NCBI RefSeq assembly: GCF_030014955.1
Contig: NZ_JAGRPV010000001.1
Location: 2,356,001 to 2,420,000 of the forward strand
Length of the DNA stretch: 64,000 nucleotides
DNA from: Cohnella hashimotonis
GTDB lineage: Bacteria; Bacillota; Bacilli; Paenibacillales; Paenibacillaceae
Direction of reading: 5' to 3'
In this document: positions 27,272 to 36,643 of the stretch, in pieces
Numbering within the stretch: the first letter of the stretch is position 1
How the letters are laid out: the number at the start of each line of letters is the position of its first letter
The notes under the pieces: generated by a model
What the model saw: the letters and a program-made list of their open reading frames with translations, nothing else
Told to the model about the DNA's origin: nothing
Database searches by the model: none
Translations under genes and position numbers: made by a program

Positions 27272-28885
27272 ATGGCGGTACCGAAAAAATGGTGGGGTCT
27301 AGGACTATCAGCGAGCTTGCTGGCAGCCATACTGTCCGGGTGCAGCAGCGGATCGAACAACGGCAACAATGGTGATGCGCAGGCGACGGCTTCCGCGTCG
27401 TCAACGGAGAGCGCTTCGCCGAGCGCGAGCGGCGCCGCGGCAACCGCCTCGCCGGCTTCGGCGCTAGATACGTCTAAGAAGGTCGAGCTTCAATTCTATA
27501 TGGTTGGCGATGCTCCGGCCGACCTGAAAGAGATCGAGTCCAAGATCAATGAGATGGCGCTGCAGGATCTGAACGCCACGGTCAAATTTAACTTCACGAC
27601 CTGGTCGGATTGGAGCCAGAAGTACAAGCTCCTGCTGGCGAGCGGCCAGCCGATCGACTTGATTTTCACGGCAGACTGGACGCAGTATCAAACCTATGCG
27701 AACAAGGGCGCTTTCCTCCCGCTGGACGACTTGCTGCCGAAGTCGGCGCCGGAACTGCATGGCTTTGTGCCAAAGGAAATGTGGGACGCCGTCAAGGTCG
27801 GAGGCAAGATCTATACGGTTCCTTCAACCTACGAGGAGTATGTGACGGACGGCATCGTATATCGGGAAGATCTGCGCAAGAAGTACAACCTTCCGGTTCC
27901 CGACTCGCTTGAGCACCTTGAGAATTACCTCGACGGCATCAAGAAAAACGAACCTGGCATGACACCGATCGCGGACAAGGGCAACCTTCATGTGGAAGCG
28001 TACCAGCTCCATCCCGATCTGAAAAATATGGCCTACAAGGTCGGATCGACGCCTTATGGTCTGAACATTCCTTATGACGATCCGCACAACGTGACTTCCT
28101 ACTGGGGCTCGCAGGCGCATCTCGATATGCTGAAAATTTTTAAGGGATGGACCGATAAAGGCTACCTGCCGCGAAACCAGCTGAACGACGCAACAAGAGG
28201 GCCGGACCTTTTCGCATCCGGCAAAGCCGCCGTCGTGCTCTCCGCGCAAAATCCGACGGCATACGGGCAGCTGTTGTCCAAGATGGCAGGCACGGGAATG
28301 GAGATCGCTTATTTCCCGTATCCGATGTATAAGGGATACTCGACGCCAGTCCACCCGATTCACAACGGCTTCGCCATCCCGACAAGCAGCGCGAATCCCG
28401 AGCGGGCGCTGGCGTTCTACGAGAAGCTTGTGCTCGACAAACGATATAACTTACTGACGGAATACGGCGTGGAAGGCAAGCACTATGAAGTGTCGGCCGA
28501 TGGGCATTATCAGGCGGTCGGCGATGCCGGCGCAAGCGGCTTCCCGCGCGAAGGCATGAACGGTTGGGCATGGCGCAATCCCGAGTACATGTTGTTTGAT
28601 ACGAGCTACGATGTCGTAGGTGGCATCTTCAAACAGCTCGAGACGATCTCGAAGCCGGACTTCCTGACGGGACTGGCCGAGGATTATACGCCATATCAGG
28701 CGGAGAGAGCCGCGCTCGAACAAGTCCAGCAGGAGTACCTGGCGCCGCTTGAAGCGGGCGTCGTCAAAGATGTGGAGGCCGGACTTAAGACTTTCATGGA
28801 GAAGGCCAAGGCAGCAGGGCTCGACAAAGTGCAGGATGGCTACAAGCAGCAGTTGGACAGCTATTTAACCGAGATCGGCCGTTGA
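27272..28885 (+). CDS. Extracellular solute-binding lipoprotein with DUF3502-like C-terminus
   Basis: This 537-residue lipoprotein has the signal GLSASLLAAILSGC, with lipobox LSGC, and a long Ser/Ala/Thr/Asn-rich tether (residues about 25-70). The mature domain shows the LplA-type pattern (FTADWTQYQTYANKGAFLPL, ITYG-less IYTVPSTYEEYVTDGIVYRED, GVEGKHYEVSADG). The last part, with its coiled, Glu/Ala/Lys-rich end, resembles DUF3502. AGGAGGG lies upstream of the ATG. It is the last gene of the importer operon and is followed by a strong terminator. Confidence 0.93.
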   Translation: MAVPKKWWGLGLSASLLAAILSGCSSGSNNGNNGDAQATASASSTESASPSASGAAATASPASALDTSKKVELQFYMVGDAPADLKEIESKINEMALQDLNATVKFNFTTWSDWSQKYKLLLASGQPIDLIFTADWTQYQTYANKGAFLPLDDLLPKSAPELHGFVPKEMWDAVKVGGKIYTVPSTYEEYVTDGIVYREDLRKKYNLPVPDSLEHLENYLDGIKKNEPGMTPIADKGNLHVEAYQLHPDLKNMAYKVGSTPYGLNIPYDDPHNVTSYWGSQAHLDMLKIFKGWTDKGYLPRNQLNDATRGPDLFASGKAAVVLSAQNPTAYGQLLSKMAGTGMEIAYFPYPMYKGYSTPVHPIHNGFAIPTSSANPERALAFYEKLVLDKRYNLLTEYGVEGKHYEVSADGHYQAVGDAGASGFPREGMNGWAWRNPEYMLFDTSYDVVGGIFKQLETISKPDFLTGLAEDYTPYQAERAALEQVQQEYLAPLEAGVVKDVEAGLKTFMEKAKAAGLDKVQDGYKQQLDSYLTEIGR

Positions 28886-28907
28886 TCGCCCGACTCACCA
28901 GGTAAGG

Positions 28908-28947
28908 AAAAACGGCTCCCGCCGCGAATGCGGGGGAGCCGTTTTTG
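28908..28947. terminator. Bidirectional rho-independent terminator
   Basis: CGGCTCCC (28913-28920) pairs with GGGAGCCG (28934-28941), with an A-run before and TTTTT after, so it can end both the importer operon and the convergent response regulator gene. Confidence 0.85.
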
Positions 28948-30585
28948 TTATAGCTGGGTCCGCTCCATGTTTTTCTGATATTGCGAAGGAGTCAGTCCCG
29001 TCCACTTTTTAAACATCTGGGTGAAGTAGCGTTCGTCCTGATAGCCGACGAGCGATGCAACGGCGAAGATGCGGAGCGGCTCGGCAGCGAGCAGCTTCTT
29101 GGCCGCTTCGATCCGATATTGGTGCAAATAATCGAGGAAGTTGATGCCCAGCTCCTGCTTGAACAACGTGCTCAAATAATTGGTCGATACGTAAGCTTCC
29201 TTGGCAAGGCCCTCCAGGGTAAGGTTCTCGCTGTATCTGGACTCGATCATCGAGAGGACGCTCGCAATCGTCCGATGAAGCGGGCGGCGCGCCTGTAGCT
29301 GCCTGGCCAAACTTTGAACGATCTCTGTCATGAGCTGGGACAGCTGCTCGTAGGAATCGACCCTGCTGGATTGATGGAGCCATAGAGCGAAAGGGCTTCG
29401 CCAGTCTGGAGAATCCGCCGGAGAAAGCGCGATCCGGTCGCGAAGGCTCGTCAGGAAGGCGGCGGTGCCGCCCTGGATGGCAATGCGGTCTCCTTGCCCG
29501 AGACGGCGCACGGCTTCCAGCCATTCGTCCTTGGTATCCAGCACGTCGGCCATCTTGTCCTCCTGGAGCAAATTGAGCATGCGCGTCTCTAGCCGGGAGA
29601 TGTCCTGCTGAAGACGCAGCTCTTCCGAATCCGAACTCTGGCTTTCGCCCGATTGAACTTCGGCGAGGAACACTTTGCCGTCGTTCTCCAGCATGCGGGA
29701 TTCGAGCCGTTCGTAAGCCTGTTCGTACGAAATGCGCAGGTCATCGAGAGAATCGACCGGATCTCCGGCGCTGATGCTGACGGACAGTTTGAGGAGCTCG
29801 CGGATACGATCCATAAGATGGCTCAGCGCCAGCCGAAGCTTGTCCGCTTCGAGCTTGGGCGGCTGCGCGACCCATACGATATCGTTGCCGTGCTGCAGCG
29901 CCTCGCTCTTCCCTTCACAGAAGGCACCGAGCAGTTCGGAAGCGATATTGAGCGCGGCATAGCGGAGAAGCTCAACTTCGCCCTCCGCATATTGAAGCCG
30001 TCGAACGTCCGCTCCGTGAATGCGGATGAGGCCGACATGAAAGGCGCCTCCTGCAAAAGGCAATTGCAAGGAGCCGGCCAACGATTCGCGATTCTCTCCC
30101 GGCATGCGGGGATGCTCGATCCATTGCCGGAGCGTCTGCGATCTCAGCAGGGGGACGCTGCGATGAACGGCCGATTGCAGGCTTTGCGTCAGTGCACGGT
30201 CCTTGCGAATCTCCGCTAGCTTGGTCACCGCTCTTAGCATGACTTGTTCGATCTCGGCCGGCCGGCTGGGCTTCAGGATGTATTCAGTGACTTGAAGCCG
30301 CATCGCTTCGCGGGCGTAATCAAAGTCGTTATAGCCGGAGATGACGACGACGACGGCGTCGCTGCCGCTGCCCCGCAGCTCGCGGATGAATTCGAGCCCG
30401 TCCATGCCGGGCATGCGGATGTCGGTCAGCACCAGATCCGGGTGGTGCTGACGCGCGGCGGCCAGCGCCTCGCGTCCGTCTCCAGCGGCTTGGCAGACTT
30501 CAATGCCCAGCCGATCCCAACGGACGGCGTGAATTAATCCTTTGCGTATGCGCAATTCGTCCTCAACCAGAAGCAGCTTCAACAT
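28948..30585 (-). CDS. YesN-type response regulator with AraC HTH
   Basis: This 545-residue regulator starts MLKLLLVEDELRIRKGLI and has the phosphorylatable Asp in DLVLTDIRMPGMDG and the conserved Lys in YILKPSRPAE. A middle domain of about 270 residues leads to an AraC HTH (LEGLAKEAYVSTNYLSTLF and IFAVASLVGYQDERYFTQMF, ending LTPSQY). Its start overlaps the kinase gene by 23 bp, so the pair is translationally coupled. It most likely activates one of the neighbouring importers or the divergent binding protein gene. Confidence 0.95.
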   Translation of the reverse strand: MLKLLLVEDELRIRKGLIHAVRWDRLGIEVCQAAGDGREALAAARQHHPDLVLTDIRMPGMDGLEFIRELRGSGSDAVVVVISGYNDFDYAREAMRLQVTEYILKPSRPAEIEQVMLRAVTKLAEIRKDRALTQSLQSAVHRSVPLLRSQTLRQWIEHPRMPGENRESLAGSLQLPFAGGAFHVGLIRIHGADVRRLQYAEGEVELLRYAALNIASELLGAFCEGKSEALQHGNDIVWVAQPPKLEADKLRLALSHLMDRIRELLKLSVSISAGDPVDSLDDLRISYEQAYERLESRMLENDGKVFLAEVQSGESQSSDSEELRLQQDISRLETRMLNLLQEDKMADVLDTKDEWLEAVRRLGQGDRIAIQGGTAAFLTSLRDRIALSPADSPDWRSPFALWLHQSSRVDSYEQLSQLMTEIVQSLARQLQARRPLHRTIASVLSMIESRYSENLTLEGLAKEAYVSTNYLSTLFKQELGINFLDYLHQYRIEAAKKLLAAEPLRIFAVASLVGYQDERYFTQMFKKWTGLTPSQYQKNMERTQL

Positions 30586-32389
30586 GTTCGTACACCTCTT
30601 TGTCCGGAATGACGATATGAATTCGCGTGCCTGCGCCAGGCTTGCTTTCTATTTCGATACGGGCAGCATCTCCATAATATAGCTGCAAGCGGTGCATGCA
30701 ATTCCAGATGGCATAGCCGCGCCTTGGCTTGTCCGCCCGATCCGGCCGATCGTCGTGCGGAGCGGCAAGCAGCATATCCAGTCGTTCCGGGGGAATGCCG
30801 ACGCCGTTGTCAGTCAAGGCAATGACCAGGCCATCCGAGGTGCCGGTCACCGAGATGTGAAGGAATCCGTCCTGGTTGAGCGGCTCGATCCCGTGAATGA
30901 TCGCATTCTCGACGAAGGGCTGAATCATGAGCTTTGGCACGAGGCGATCGCTGACGATCGGTTCGGCCTCGATCTCAAAATGGAGCCTGTTCACAAAGCG
31001 CAGCTGCTGCAAATGAAGATAGTGCCGCACGAGCTGCAATTCCTTGTGCAGCGGGATAATGTCCCTGCCGTCGTTCAGGCTAAGGCGGAACACTTGGGCG
31101 AGCGTATGGGTCATATCCGCAATCTTGGGCTGGTGTACCCGCTCCGCCTCCCAGCAGATGGTGTCGAGCATGTTGTACAGGAAATGGGGATTGATCTGCG
31201 ATTGAAGCATGCGGAGCTCCGCTTCTTGACGGGCCAAGCGGAATTTGTAGACGTCGTCGATCAATTGCCTGATCCGGGACACCATCAAGTTGTAGGTGCG
31301 GGCAAGCAAGCCGATCTCGTCTTGCCCGGTGACGGGAACGTTCTGGGTGAAGTCGCCGGTCTGCAGCTTGCGCATTGACAACAGCAGACGATTAATGGGT
31401 TTGGTGACGAAGGAGGCTGTCAACCAGGTCAGGATGAGCAACAGGAGGATGCAGGCTGCGATTACCGACAAGGTGACGGACCGGATATGGCTGATTTGGG
31501 ACAGGACGGAGGCTTTCGAGTGGAAAATATATATTTGCCAGCCCGTCTGCGAAGAGGCGGCGCGGGAGTAAAGCCAGCGGGACGCGTCCACCGCAGGCGT
31601 GTCGTCTGGTGAAGTGCCGTTCTTCATAAAAGGTAACTCAGCAAGGCGGCCTCCTAGCCATTGTCCGCTAGAGGAAGATAGTACGACGCCTTGATCGCTC
31701 ACGATGACGGTCTCCATGTCCGCCGCGGATTGCTCGCTCAGATAGGCTTGGCGAAGATCCTTCTCGTTGAATCCGATCACGACGACGGCGAGCGGCAGTT
31801 GATTGTTGAGATCCTTGAGCGCCCGGCTGAATATCACTTTTCGTTCGTTGTCTCCGTAGAACAGGCGGTTGCTCTCCGTCTCGATGTCCCAGACGAACTT
31901 CTCCCGGTCGACCATCGGCGTCCGGTAATACGGCGTCCGCTTGAACTGCTCGGGAGGAAGCAAGGAATGGCTCCCGCTATTAGTGAATTCGATCTGCCGT
32001 CCTTCAAGCGGATAGATGGCCATCGACATGGAGAAGTCTTGGGTAATGATCATGCTGTCGATGTCGTGAAAGGCCGTTTGCCTCAAGAGGTATAGATCGG
32101 TATAGGTCGGCGTGGACAGCAGGAACCCGCGCAGCGCATTTGACAGATACATCGTGCCGAACATATTGTTGAAATCCTTGGCCACGTAGTCCAAGGTGGA
32201 GGTCGTCGCTTCGGCGACGTGCGTCTGCTGTTGCCGGATCTTATTCAACAACTGGTCCGAGGCGACCGAATACGAATAGGCGCCGATGCTACCCACAGCG
32301 ACGATCATAATCGGCATCAACCAGAAAAACAATTTCATCCGAAGGGACAGTTTGCGGTATAAGCGGAGGAACCTCGAGGGGACATGCAC
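30563..32389 (-). CDS. YesM-type sensor histidine kinase
   Basis: This 608-residue membrane kinase has a first membrane helix near residues 18-40 (KLFFWLMPIMIVAVGSIGAY), an extracytoplasmic Cache-like sensor, and a second helix (LSVIAACILLLLILTWLTASF). These are followed by HAMP, the HisKA_7TM-like box with the phospho-acceptor His in QINPHFLYNMLDTI, and an ATPase domain (ENAIIHGIEPL, DNGVGIPPERL). GTG 32389 is chosen because an extended -10 promoter lies at 32443-32451, which would exclude the ATG at 32443. It signals to the coupled YesN-type regulator. A binding lipoprotein gene is divergent from it. Confidence 0.93.
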   Translation of the reverse strand: MHVPSRFLRLYRKLSLRMKLFFWLMPIMIVAVGSIGAYSYSVASDQLLNKIRQQQTHVAEATTSTLDYVAKDFNNMFGTMYLSNALRGFLLSTPTYTDLYLLRQTAFHDIDSMIITQDFSMSMAIYPLEGRQIEFTNSGSHSLLPPEQFKRTPYYRTPMVDREKFVWDIETESNRLFYGDNERKVIFSRALKDLNNQLPLAVVVIGFNEKDLRQAYLSEQSAADMETVIVSDQGVVLSSSSGQWLGGRLAELPFMKNGTSPDDTPAVDASRWLYSRAASSQTGWQIYIFHSKASVLSQISHIRSVTLSVIAACILLLLILTWLTASFVTKPINRLLLSMRKLQTGDFTQNVPVTGQDEIGLLARTYNLMVSRIRQLIDDVYKFRLARQEAELRMLQSQINPHFLYNMLDTICWEAERVHQPKIADMTHTLAQVFRLSLNDGRDIIPLHKELQLVRHYLHLQQLRFVNRLHFEIEAEPIVSDRLVPKLMIQPFVENAIIHGIEPLNQDGFLHISVTGTSDGLVIALTDNGVGIPPERLDMLLAAPHDDRPDRADKPRRGYAIWNCMHRLQLYYGDAARIEIESKPGAGTRIHIVIPDKEVYEHVEAASG

Positions 32390-32442
32390 GCACCTTTTCT
32401 CTCCTTCATCGTGCAGAATCGAGATGTTTGTGAAATAATACA

Positions 32443-32451
32443 ATTATAGCA
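32443..32451 (-). promoter_or_regulatory. Extended -10 promoter of the kinase/regulator operon
   Basis: On the minus strand this reads TGCTATAAT, a perfect extended -10 element. The -35 region is weak, as is common with this class. Transcription would start about 45 bases upstream of GTG 32389. Confidence 0.55.
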
Positions 32452-32508
32452 TTTTCAATGAAAATTAAGGGGCCACTTTAAATTATACAACTTGAAAGGA
32501 AGAATTGG

Positions 32509-33849
32509 ATGAAGCGCTCTTGGGTTCGCACCGCGGCGCTTTTCGGCTGCGCGTTTCTGTCTGCCTGCTCGGGAAGCGCGATCGACCGGGGGCAGTCAGG
32601 CAGCATACCGGAAAGGAAAGAAATCGTCTTTTACAGCAACCGAACGGATCGTACCATCGGCTTGGGAAAGGCGGAACAGACGCTGATCGACCGATATATG
32701 AAGGAGAATCCCCAAATTCAGATAACGGTGCGTACGATCGCGCCGAATTCGCAGTATCAGAGCAAGATTAAGCTTCTTCAGGCTGCCCATCGCTTGCCCG
32801 ATCTGTTCGTCTCTTCGAGCGACTCTACCTTCCTGGATCCGCTCGTCCGGAGCGGGGACGTTCAGGCGCTGGGTCCCGAGGTGTTGGACGGATTCGGCTT
32901 CCCGGATGATTCGCTCGCGGCATTTACGAGAGGGGATAGGCTGTACGGCGTTCCGCGAACCCGCAGCTTCCTAGCTTTGTACTATAACCGGGATCTATTC
33001 AAAAAGTACGGCGCCAAAGTCCCACGTACGGAAGAGGAACTGCTGTCAGCCGGCAAATTGTTTGAAGCGAAAGGACTCGTGCCGATCGCTGCGGACGGTA
33101 GGGGAGCCGACACGTTTAAGCGATTATTCAACACGATGATCGAGCGCGTCAGCGGCACGAACAAGACGTTGGCTGAAGCCAACGAAGGCAGCATCGCCTT
33201 TACCGACTCCCAGATTCAGACGGCTGCTGAGCATCTACAGAGATGGGTGAAAGAGGGGCTGTTCGGCGACGATTTTCTAAATCAGGATTACGGCTCGGCG
33301 CGGACGCTCTTCGGCCAAGGCAAGGCTGCGATGTACCTACAGGGCAACTGGGAAGCAGACATTGACGGCGATGAAAATTTCGATCCTGGCATTCGGTCTT
33401 CCATCGGCATCGTTAATATTCCGTCCTTGAGTGGAGGACAAGGCAAAGCCGAGGATATATACAGCTGGTACGGCGAGGGGATCTTAGTCTTTAAAGACTC
33501 GCCTGTCAAGGAAGAAGCGCTCGTCTTCCTCAAATGGATGTTCCGGCAGGACAACTGGGCGGCGCTGACCGCGGACGACGGTCTCAGCCTTCCGATTCAG
33601 CCAGCCGCGGAGAGCGACAGCCAAGCGGCCGAAGGGATTCGATCCGATCTGACAAGGATCCAGATGGAGGCGATCGCCGGAGCGCCGCCGGTCTGGACGC
33701 CGAACCAGTCGAACGAACTAGAGGCCGCTCGCAACGTTCTCGTAGAGCAATTCGTGTCCTTAAGACTCACGCCCCAGCAGTTCGTCAATGAACTGGACCG
33801 CCTAGGGTGGGATATTACGACGATTCGCCGACTAAGCCAAATTTCATGA
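32509..33849 (+). CDS. Orphan extracellular solute-binding lipoprotein (family 1)
   Basis: This 446-residue lipoprotein has lipobox LSAC after a short signal (FGCAFLSAC). The mature protein is a carbohydrate-binding family 1 type (EIVFYSNRTDRTIGLGKAEQ, LPDLFVSSSDSTFLDPLVRSG, RLYGVPRTRSFLALYYNRDLFKKYG split over the usual hinge strands, GKAAMYLQGNWEADI). No permease gene accompanies it. It is divergent from the YesM/YesN pair, sharing a 120 bp promoter region, so it may serve as the ligand receptor of that kinase rather than as a transport component. AAAGGAAG lies before the ATG. Confidence 0.9.
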   Translation: MKRSWVRTAALFGCAFLSACSGSAIDRGQSGSIPERKEIVFYSNRTDRTIGLGKAEQTLIDRYMKENPQIQITVRTIAPNSQYQSKIKLLQAAHRLPDLFVSSSDSTFLDPLVRSGDVQALGPEVLDGFGFPDDSLAAFTRGDRLYGVPRTRSFLALYYNRDLFKKYGAKVPRTEEELLSAGKLFEAKGLVPIAADGRGADTFKRLFNTMIERVSGTNKTLAEANEGSIAFTDSQIQTAAEHLQRWVKEGLFGDDFLNQDYGSARTLFGQGKAAMYLQGNWEADIDGDENFDPGIRSSIGIVNIPSLSGGQGKAEDIYSWYGEGILVFKDSPVKEEALVFLKWMFRQDNWAALTADDGLSLPIQPAAESDSQAAEGIRSDLTRIQMEAIAGAPPVWTPNQSNELEAARNVLVEQFVSLRLTPQQFVNELDRLGWDITTIRRLSQIS

Positions 33850-34129
33850 AGACGTCATGGCGGAAGAGTATTACGGGGAGCAAAATATCGGGGGTGCCTC
33901 TGCTAGAGTCGATTTACATAACCGGGCAGTCGCAGCCTCTTTCTCAACGCCGGGGTGGCTTAGCCTGGGGGCGAAGTGGTTTCAGCGCTCGCGAGGCACA
34001 AACCATTTGCAGCTAGTGCAAGTTCCGTACGACAGTTGGGCTTAGATTATTTATACATTATATCAACGAGCTACCTTTGAGGGATGTTGCAACTGGCATA
34101 ATGCTCATAATAGTTTCGGTACGCTTTAG
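33850..34129. other. Gene-poor spacer before the transposon relic
   Basis: Only short ORFs without ribosome sites are present, and none is recognisable. Composition changes from GC-rich to AT-rich near 34040, which marks the left edge of the AT-rich segment. Confidence 0.5.
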
Positions 34130-34154
34130 AGTCGACTAAATGGTCGGCTTTTTT
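34130..34154 (+). terminator. Terminator hairpin
   Basis: AGTCGAC (34130-34136) pairs with GTCGGCT (34143-34149) with one G-T pair, followed by six T. No gene directly upstream on this strand explains it, so it may have come with the inserted DNA. Confidence 0.6.
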
Positions 34155-34171
34155 GATGCGGTTAGTACCGA

Positions 34172-34629
34172 ATGATGCTCAATTTTCTTTCATATCAGAC
34201 CCCCGCACAGCGCACGTTACATGATGCAAGACTGGGCACTCATCTTTTATTGCTTAAACAGCTTGGTAGTAGATTTCCGGAAAGATATATTTATGAACCA
34301 TTTTCAAGTGAAACTCCTGAATCGTTCAAAACATTTCGTGCCTATATTAAGAGTATTGAAAAGAACTTCCTTTATCAGAACAATCAAAACTATATGATCC
34401 TCAATTCAGTGAGAAAATATATTATGCGACTAGAGGGTACCCTCGATATTTAAATCATTTTCTGTACCATGCTTTAAAAGTTGCGTTACGAAGTGGTAAA
34501 GATAAAATTGTTGAAAATGATTTGTTCATCGGATTTTCTAAACTTAAATTTGATGATAAGCCTAAGGTTATAAATCCCTTTCACGGTAAAACATTTAATT
34601 TAAACGCTGCTTTACAAGCAGAAAAGTAA
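34172..34629 (+). pseudogene. Decayed Tn7-like TniB/TnsC-type ATPase fragment
   Basis: The first frame reads MMLNFLSYQTPAQRTLH and later RFPERYIYEPFSSETPESF and RAYIKSIEKNFLYQNNQNY. A two-base TA duplication at about 34391-34395 shifts the frame, and the +2 frame continues DPQFSEKIYYATRGYPRYLN, HFLYHALKVALRSGKDKIV and ends at TAA 34627. The IYYATRGYPRYLNHF helix with the following A-L-K-V-A-L helix is typical of the C-terminal lid of TniB/TnsC transposition ATPases. The Walker motifs are missing, so most of the ATPase core has been deleted. The DNA is much more AT-rich than the flanking genes. The family call rests on the C-terminal half only. Confidence 0.5.
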
Positions 34630-34635
34630 CTTTAT

Positions 34636-34681
34636 TAAATGATTTGTGCGTATGCTGTGGAAAATTACAATAAATGATTTG
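34636..34681 (+). repeat. Direct repeat TAAATGATTTG, possible transposon-end element
   Basis: An exact 11-mer occurs at 34636-34646 and 34671-34681, 35 bp apart, just after the TniB remnant. Tn7-like ends carry several short TnsB-binding repeats, so this may be one end of the dead element. Confidence 0.35.
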
Positions 34682-34689
34682 CAGTTTCG

Positions 34690-34713
34690 AGCACTCCTTT
34701 CGGAGTGCTTTTT
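34690..34713 (+). terminator. Rho-independent terminator
   Basis: AGCACTCC (34690-34697) and GGAGTGCT (34702-34709) form a perfect stem with a four-base loop, followed by TTTT. Confidence 0.75.
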
Positions 34714-35123
34714 CATTGTGTTCATAAAAAAGCAGAAGTTAGAAGCGTCCGGACAAGGGATCTGTCCATAAAGGAAATCGTTAGCCATTATCTTGAATGT
34801 GGGAGTAATGCATGCGCTGTATTTTTATTAATTTTCCGGATTTCCTTCGAAGAAAATTATACGTCCTGCTCTTTTGTGAGAGCAGGATTTTTTTATGAAA
34901 GAAGGAGTGAAGCTCATTCACGATGCGAATAACGCGCAATATCTGAAATTCAAAAGTTCGATATCCGAATATTGAAAGCAAAGCATACCCGCTATGGTGT
35001 TCAATGGAGTTATCTAATAGGGATGCCATTGAAGGGGGTGAGTGGGGGGAATACTACAGAAAAGCAAAGATGGTTGCAAACACAGAAATCCATTCCAGGA
35101 TCAACGCCAAAGGGGAGTTTAAC
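34714..35123. other. AT-rich spacer, no recognisable gene
   Basis: The stretch holds a second terminator (34865-34894) and short ORFs without support, one of them the 26-codon ORF starting at 34895. The right end must carry the promoter of the island operon; no clear -35/-10 pair stands out. Confidence 0.45.
34865..34894 (+). terminator. Rho-independent terminator
   Basis: CCTGCTCT (34865-34872) pairs with AGAGCAGG (34879-34886), followed by A and seven T. Together with the hairpins at 34130 and 34690 this is the third terminator in under 800 bp with no intact gene between them. Confidence 0.75.
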
Positions 35124-36629
35124 GTGATCAAAAGGCTTCTATTTGTTTCGATCGCTTTCATTTTGGTTCTTGCGGTTCTCGCAGGCTGCAGCGGGAATAA
35201 ACCAAACGAGAATTCGTCATCGGGCAATAAATCCTCTTCCGGAGAGCCTTATACGGTTAATTTTGCGTATCATGCGCCGAAGGAAGGCAATCAGCAAGAA
35301 GTGAATAAACTGATTAACGAACTGACCATGAAAGATTTAAATATGAAAGTCAATTTAATTCCGCTTAGCTGGGATACGTACAATTCAAAATTGCCCATGA
35401 TGCTTGCGTCCGGCGAACCGATTGACATTTCGTTTGCTTTTTCGTTCAGCATGCCCAACTTTCTTGACGGCGGGTACATCGTAGATGCTTCAAAATACGA
35501 AGAATACACGAAAGACATCTACGGAGTGTTGGGCGATGACGTGAAGGCGGGTTATATTGGCGACATGTTGGTCGGATTTCCGATGATGAACTCGCGGGCG
35601 ACCCCTTCCGGGATCTTCGTGAGGAAAGATATATTCGAAGCGCTCGGATACAAGGAGTCGGACTTTAACGTAACGACGGACGATTACAGCAGCTTCGACA
35701 AGATCACGGAAATGTTCGCCAAGGTAAAGGAAAAATACCCCGACATTACGCCTTTTGACGGATTTCGGACCTTCGGTTTGAATTTTATCTCTTATATTGA
35801 CGGTTTGGGCGATCAATTCGGCGTCCTGGATAACTATGGCCAGTCTACGACCTTTAAGAACTGGTACGAATCCGAACAGTTTCTGCAATTCGCCAAGTTG
35901 AACAGGAAATGGTTTACGGAAGGATATTCCTCTAAAGACATTGCGGTGGACAAAGAGTTGGGACAAGCGAAAATGAAAGCGGGAAAAACGTTCGCGATTT
36001 TTGCTTCCTATGGTCCTAACGTGCTTACGGAAATGAAATCGCAAACGGGTTATGACGTTGTGATGATCCCGGTTTCCAAGAAAATGAAAGCCACGGTGGC
36101 TGTCAGCGGCGCTATGAACGTCGTTTTGAGTACGTCCAAAGACAAGGCGAAAGCCTTCCAATTCCTGAACTGGGCGTACACGAATGCTGAATTCAACGAT
36201 CTTCTCAACTGGGGCGTTCCGGGCAAAGACTGGGTCGTAAACGAAAATGGACAAGCGGATTACCCGCCAGGACAAACAGCGCAGACGGTTAATTACCACT
36301 CCGACTACGGGTTTATTTATCCGAACCAGTATTTGATGACGCCATGGGCGGGCAGTCCGAAGGATATTTGGGATAGGCTTAAGAACTTTGACCAAGATGC
36401 GATTATTTCAAAAGCCTTCGGTTTAAATTTCGATTCCGCGCCGGTTTCGGCAGAGCTATCCCAGTTGAATTCCGTACTCGCGAAATACGAAAACGCCATC
36501 AATTTCGGCGCGGTTGACCCGGAAGAAAACATCAAGAAGCTTAACGACGAATTGTACGGTGCCGGCTTGCAAAAAGTGATCGATGAAAAACAAAGGCAGC
36601 TGGATGCCTGGTTGGCTAAGCAAAAATAA
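35124..36629 (+). CDS. Extracellular solute-binding lipoprotein, first gene of the esterase operon
   Basis: This 501-residue lipoprotein has signal LLFVSIAFILVLAVLAGC with lipobox LAGC and a Ser/Asn/Lys tether. The mature part is LplA-type (EGNQQEVNKLINELTMKDLN, MLASGEPIDISFAFSFSMPN, LNWGVPGKDWVVNENG). GTG 35124 is chosen because AAAGGGGAG lies just upstream and the lipoprotein signal begins there; the 40 residues before it have no signal character. It supplies the ligand for the two permeases downstream and so defines the entry point of the proposed acylated-glucoside pathway. Confidence 0.9.
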   Translation: MIKRLLFVSIAFILVLAVLAGCSGNKPNENSSSGNKSSSGEPYTVNFAYHAPKEGNQQEVNKLINELTMKDLNMKVNLIPLSWDTYNSKLPMMLASGEPIDISFAFSFSMPNFLDGGYIVDASKYEEYTKDIYGVLGDDVKAGYIGDMLVGFPMMNSRATPSGIFVRKDIFEALGYKESDFNVTTDDYSSFDKITEMFAKVKEKYPDITPFDGFRTFGLNFISYIDGLGDQFGVLDNYGQSTTFKNWYESEQFLQFAKLNRKWFTEGYSSKDIAVDKELGQAKMKAGKTFAIFASYGPNVLTEMKSQTGYDVVMIPVSKKMKATVAVSGAMNVVLSTSKDKAKAFQFLNWAYTNAEFNDLLNWGVPGKDWVVNENGQADYPPGQTAQTVNYHSDYGFIYPNQYLMTPWAGSPKDIWDRLKNFDQDAIISKAFGLNFDSAPVSAELSQLNSVLAKYENAINFGAVDPEENIKKLNDELYGAGLQKVIDEKQRQLDAWLAKQK

Positions 36630-36643
36630 ACACATGACAAGAT

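Noticed and set aside
33857..34045. 62-codon ORF after the orphan binding protein
   Set aside because: No ribosome site or recognisable family; codon use looks random.
34705..34932. 75-codon ORF in the AT-rich spacer
   Set aside because: It spans two terminators, has no ribosome site and no recognisable features.
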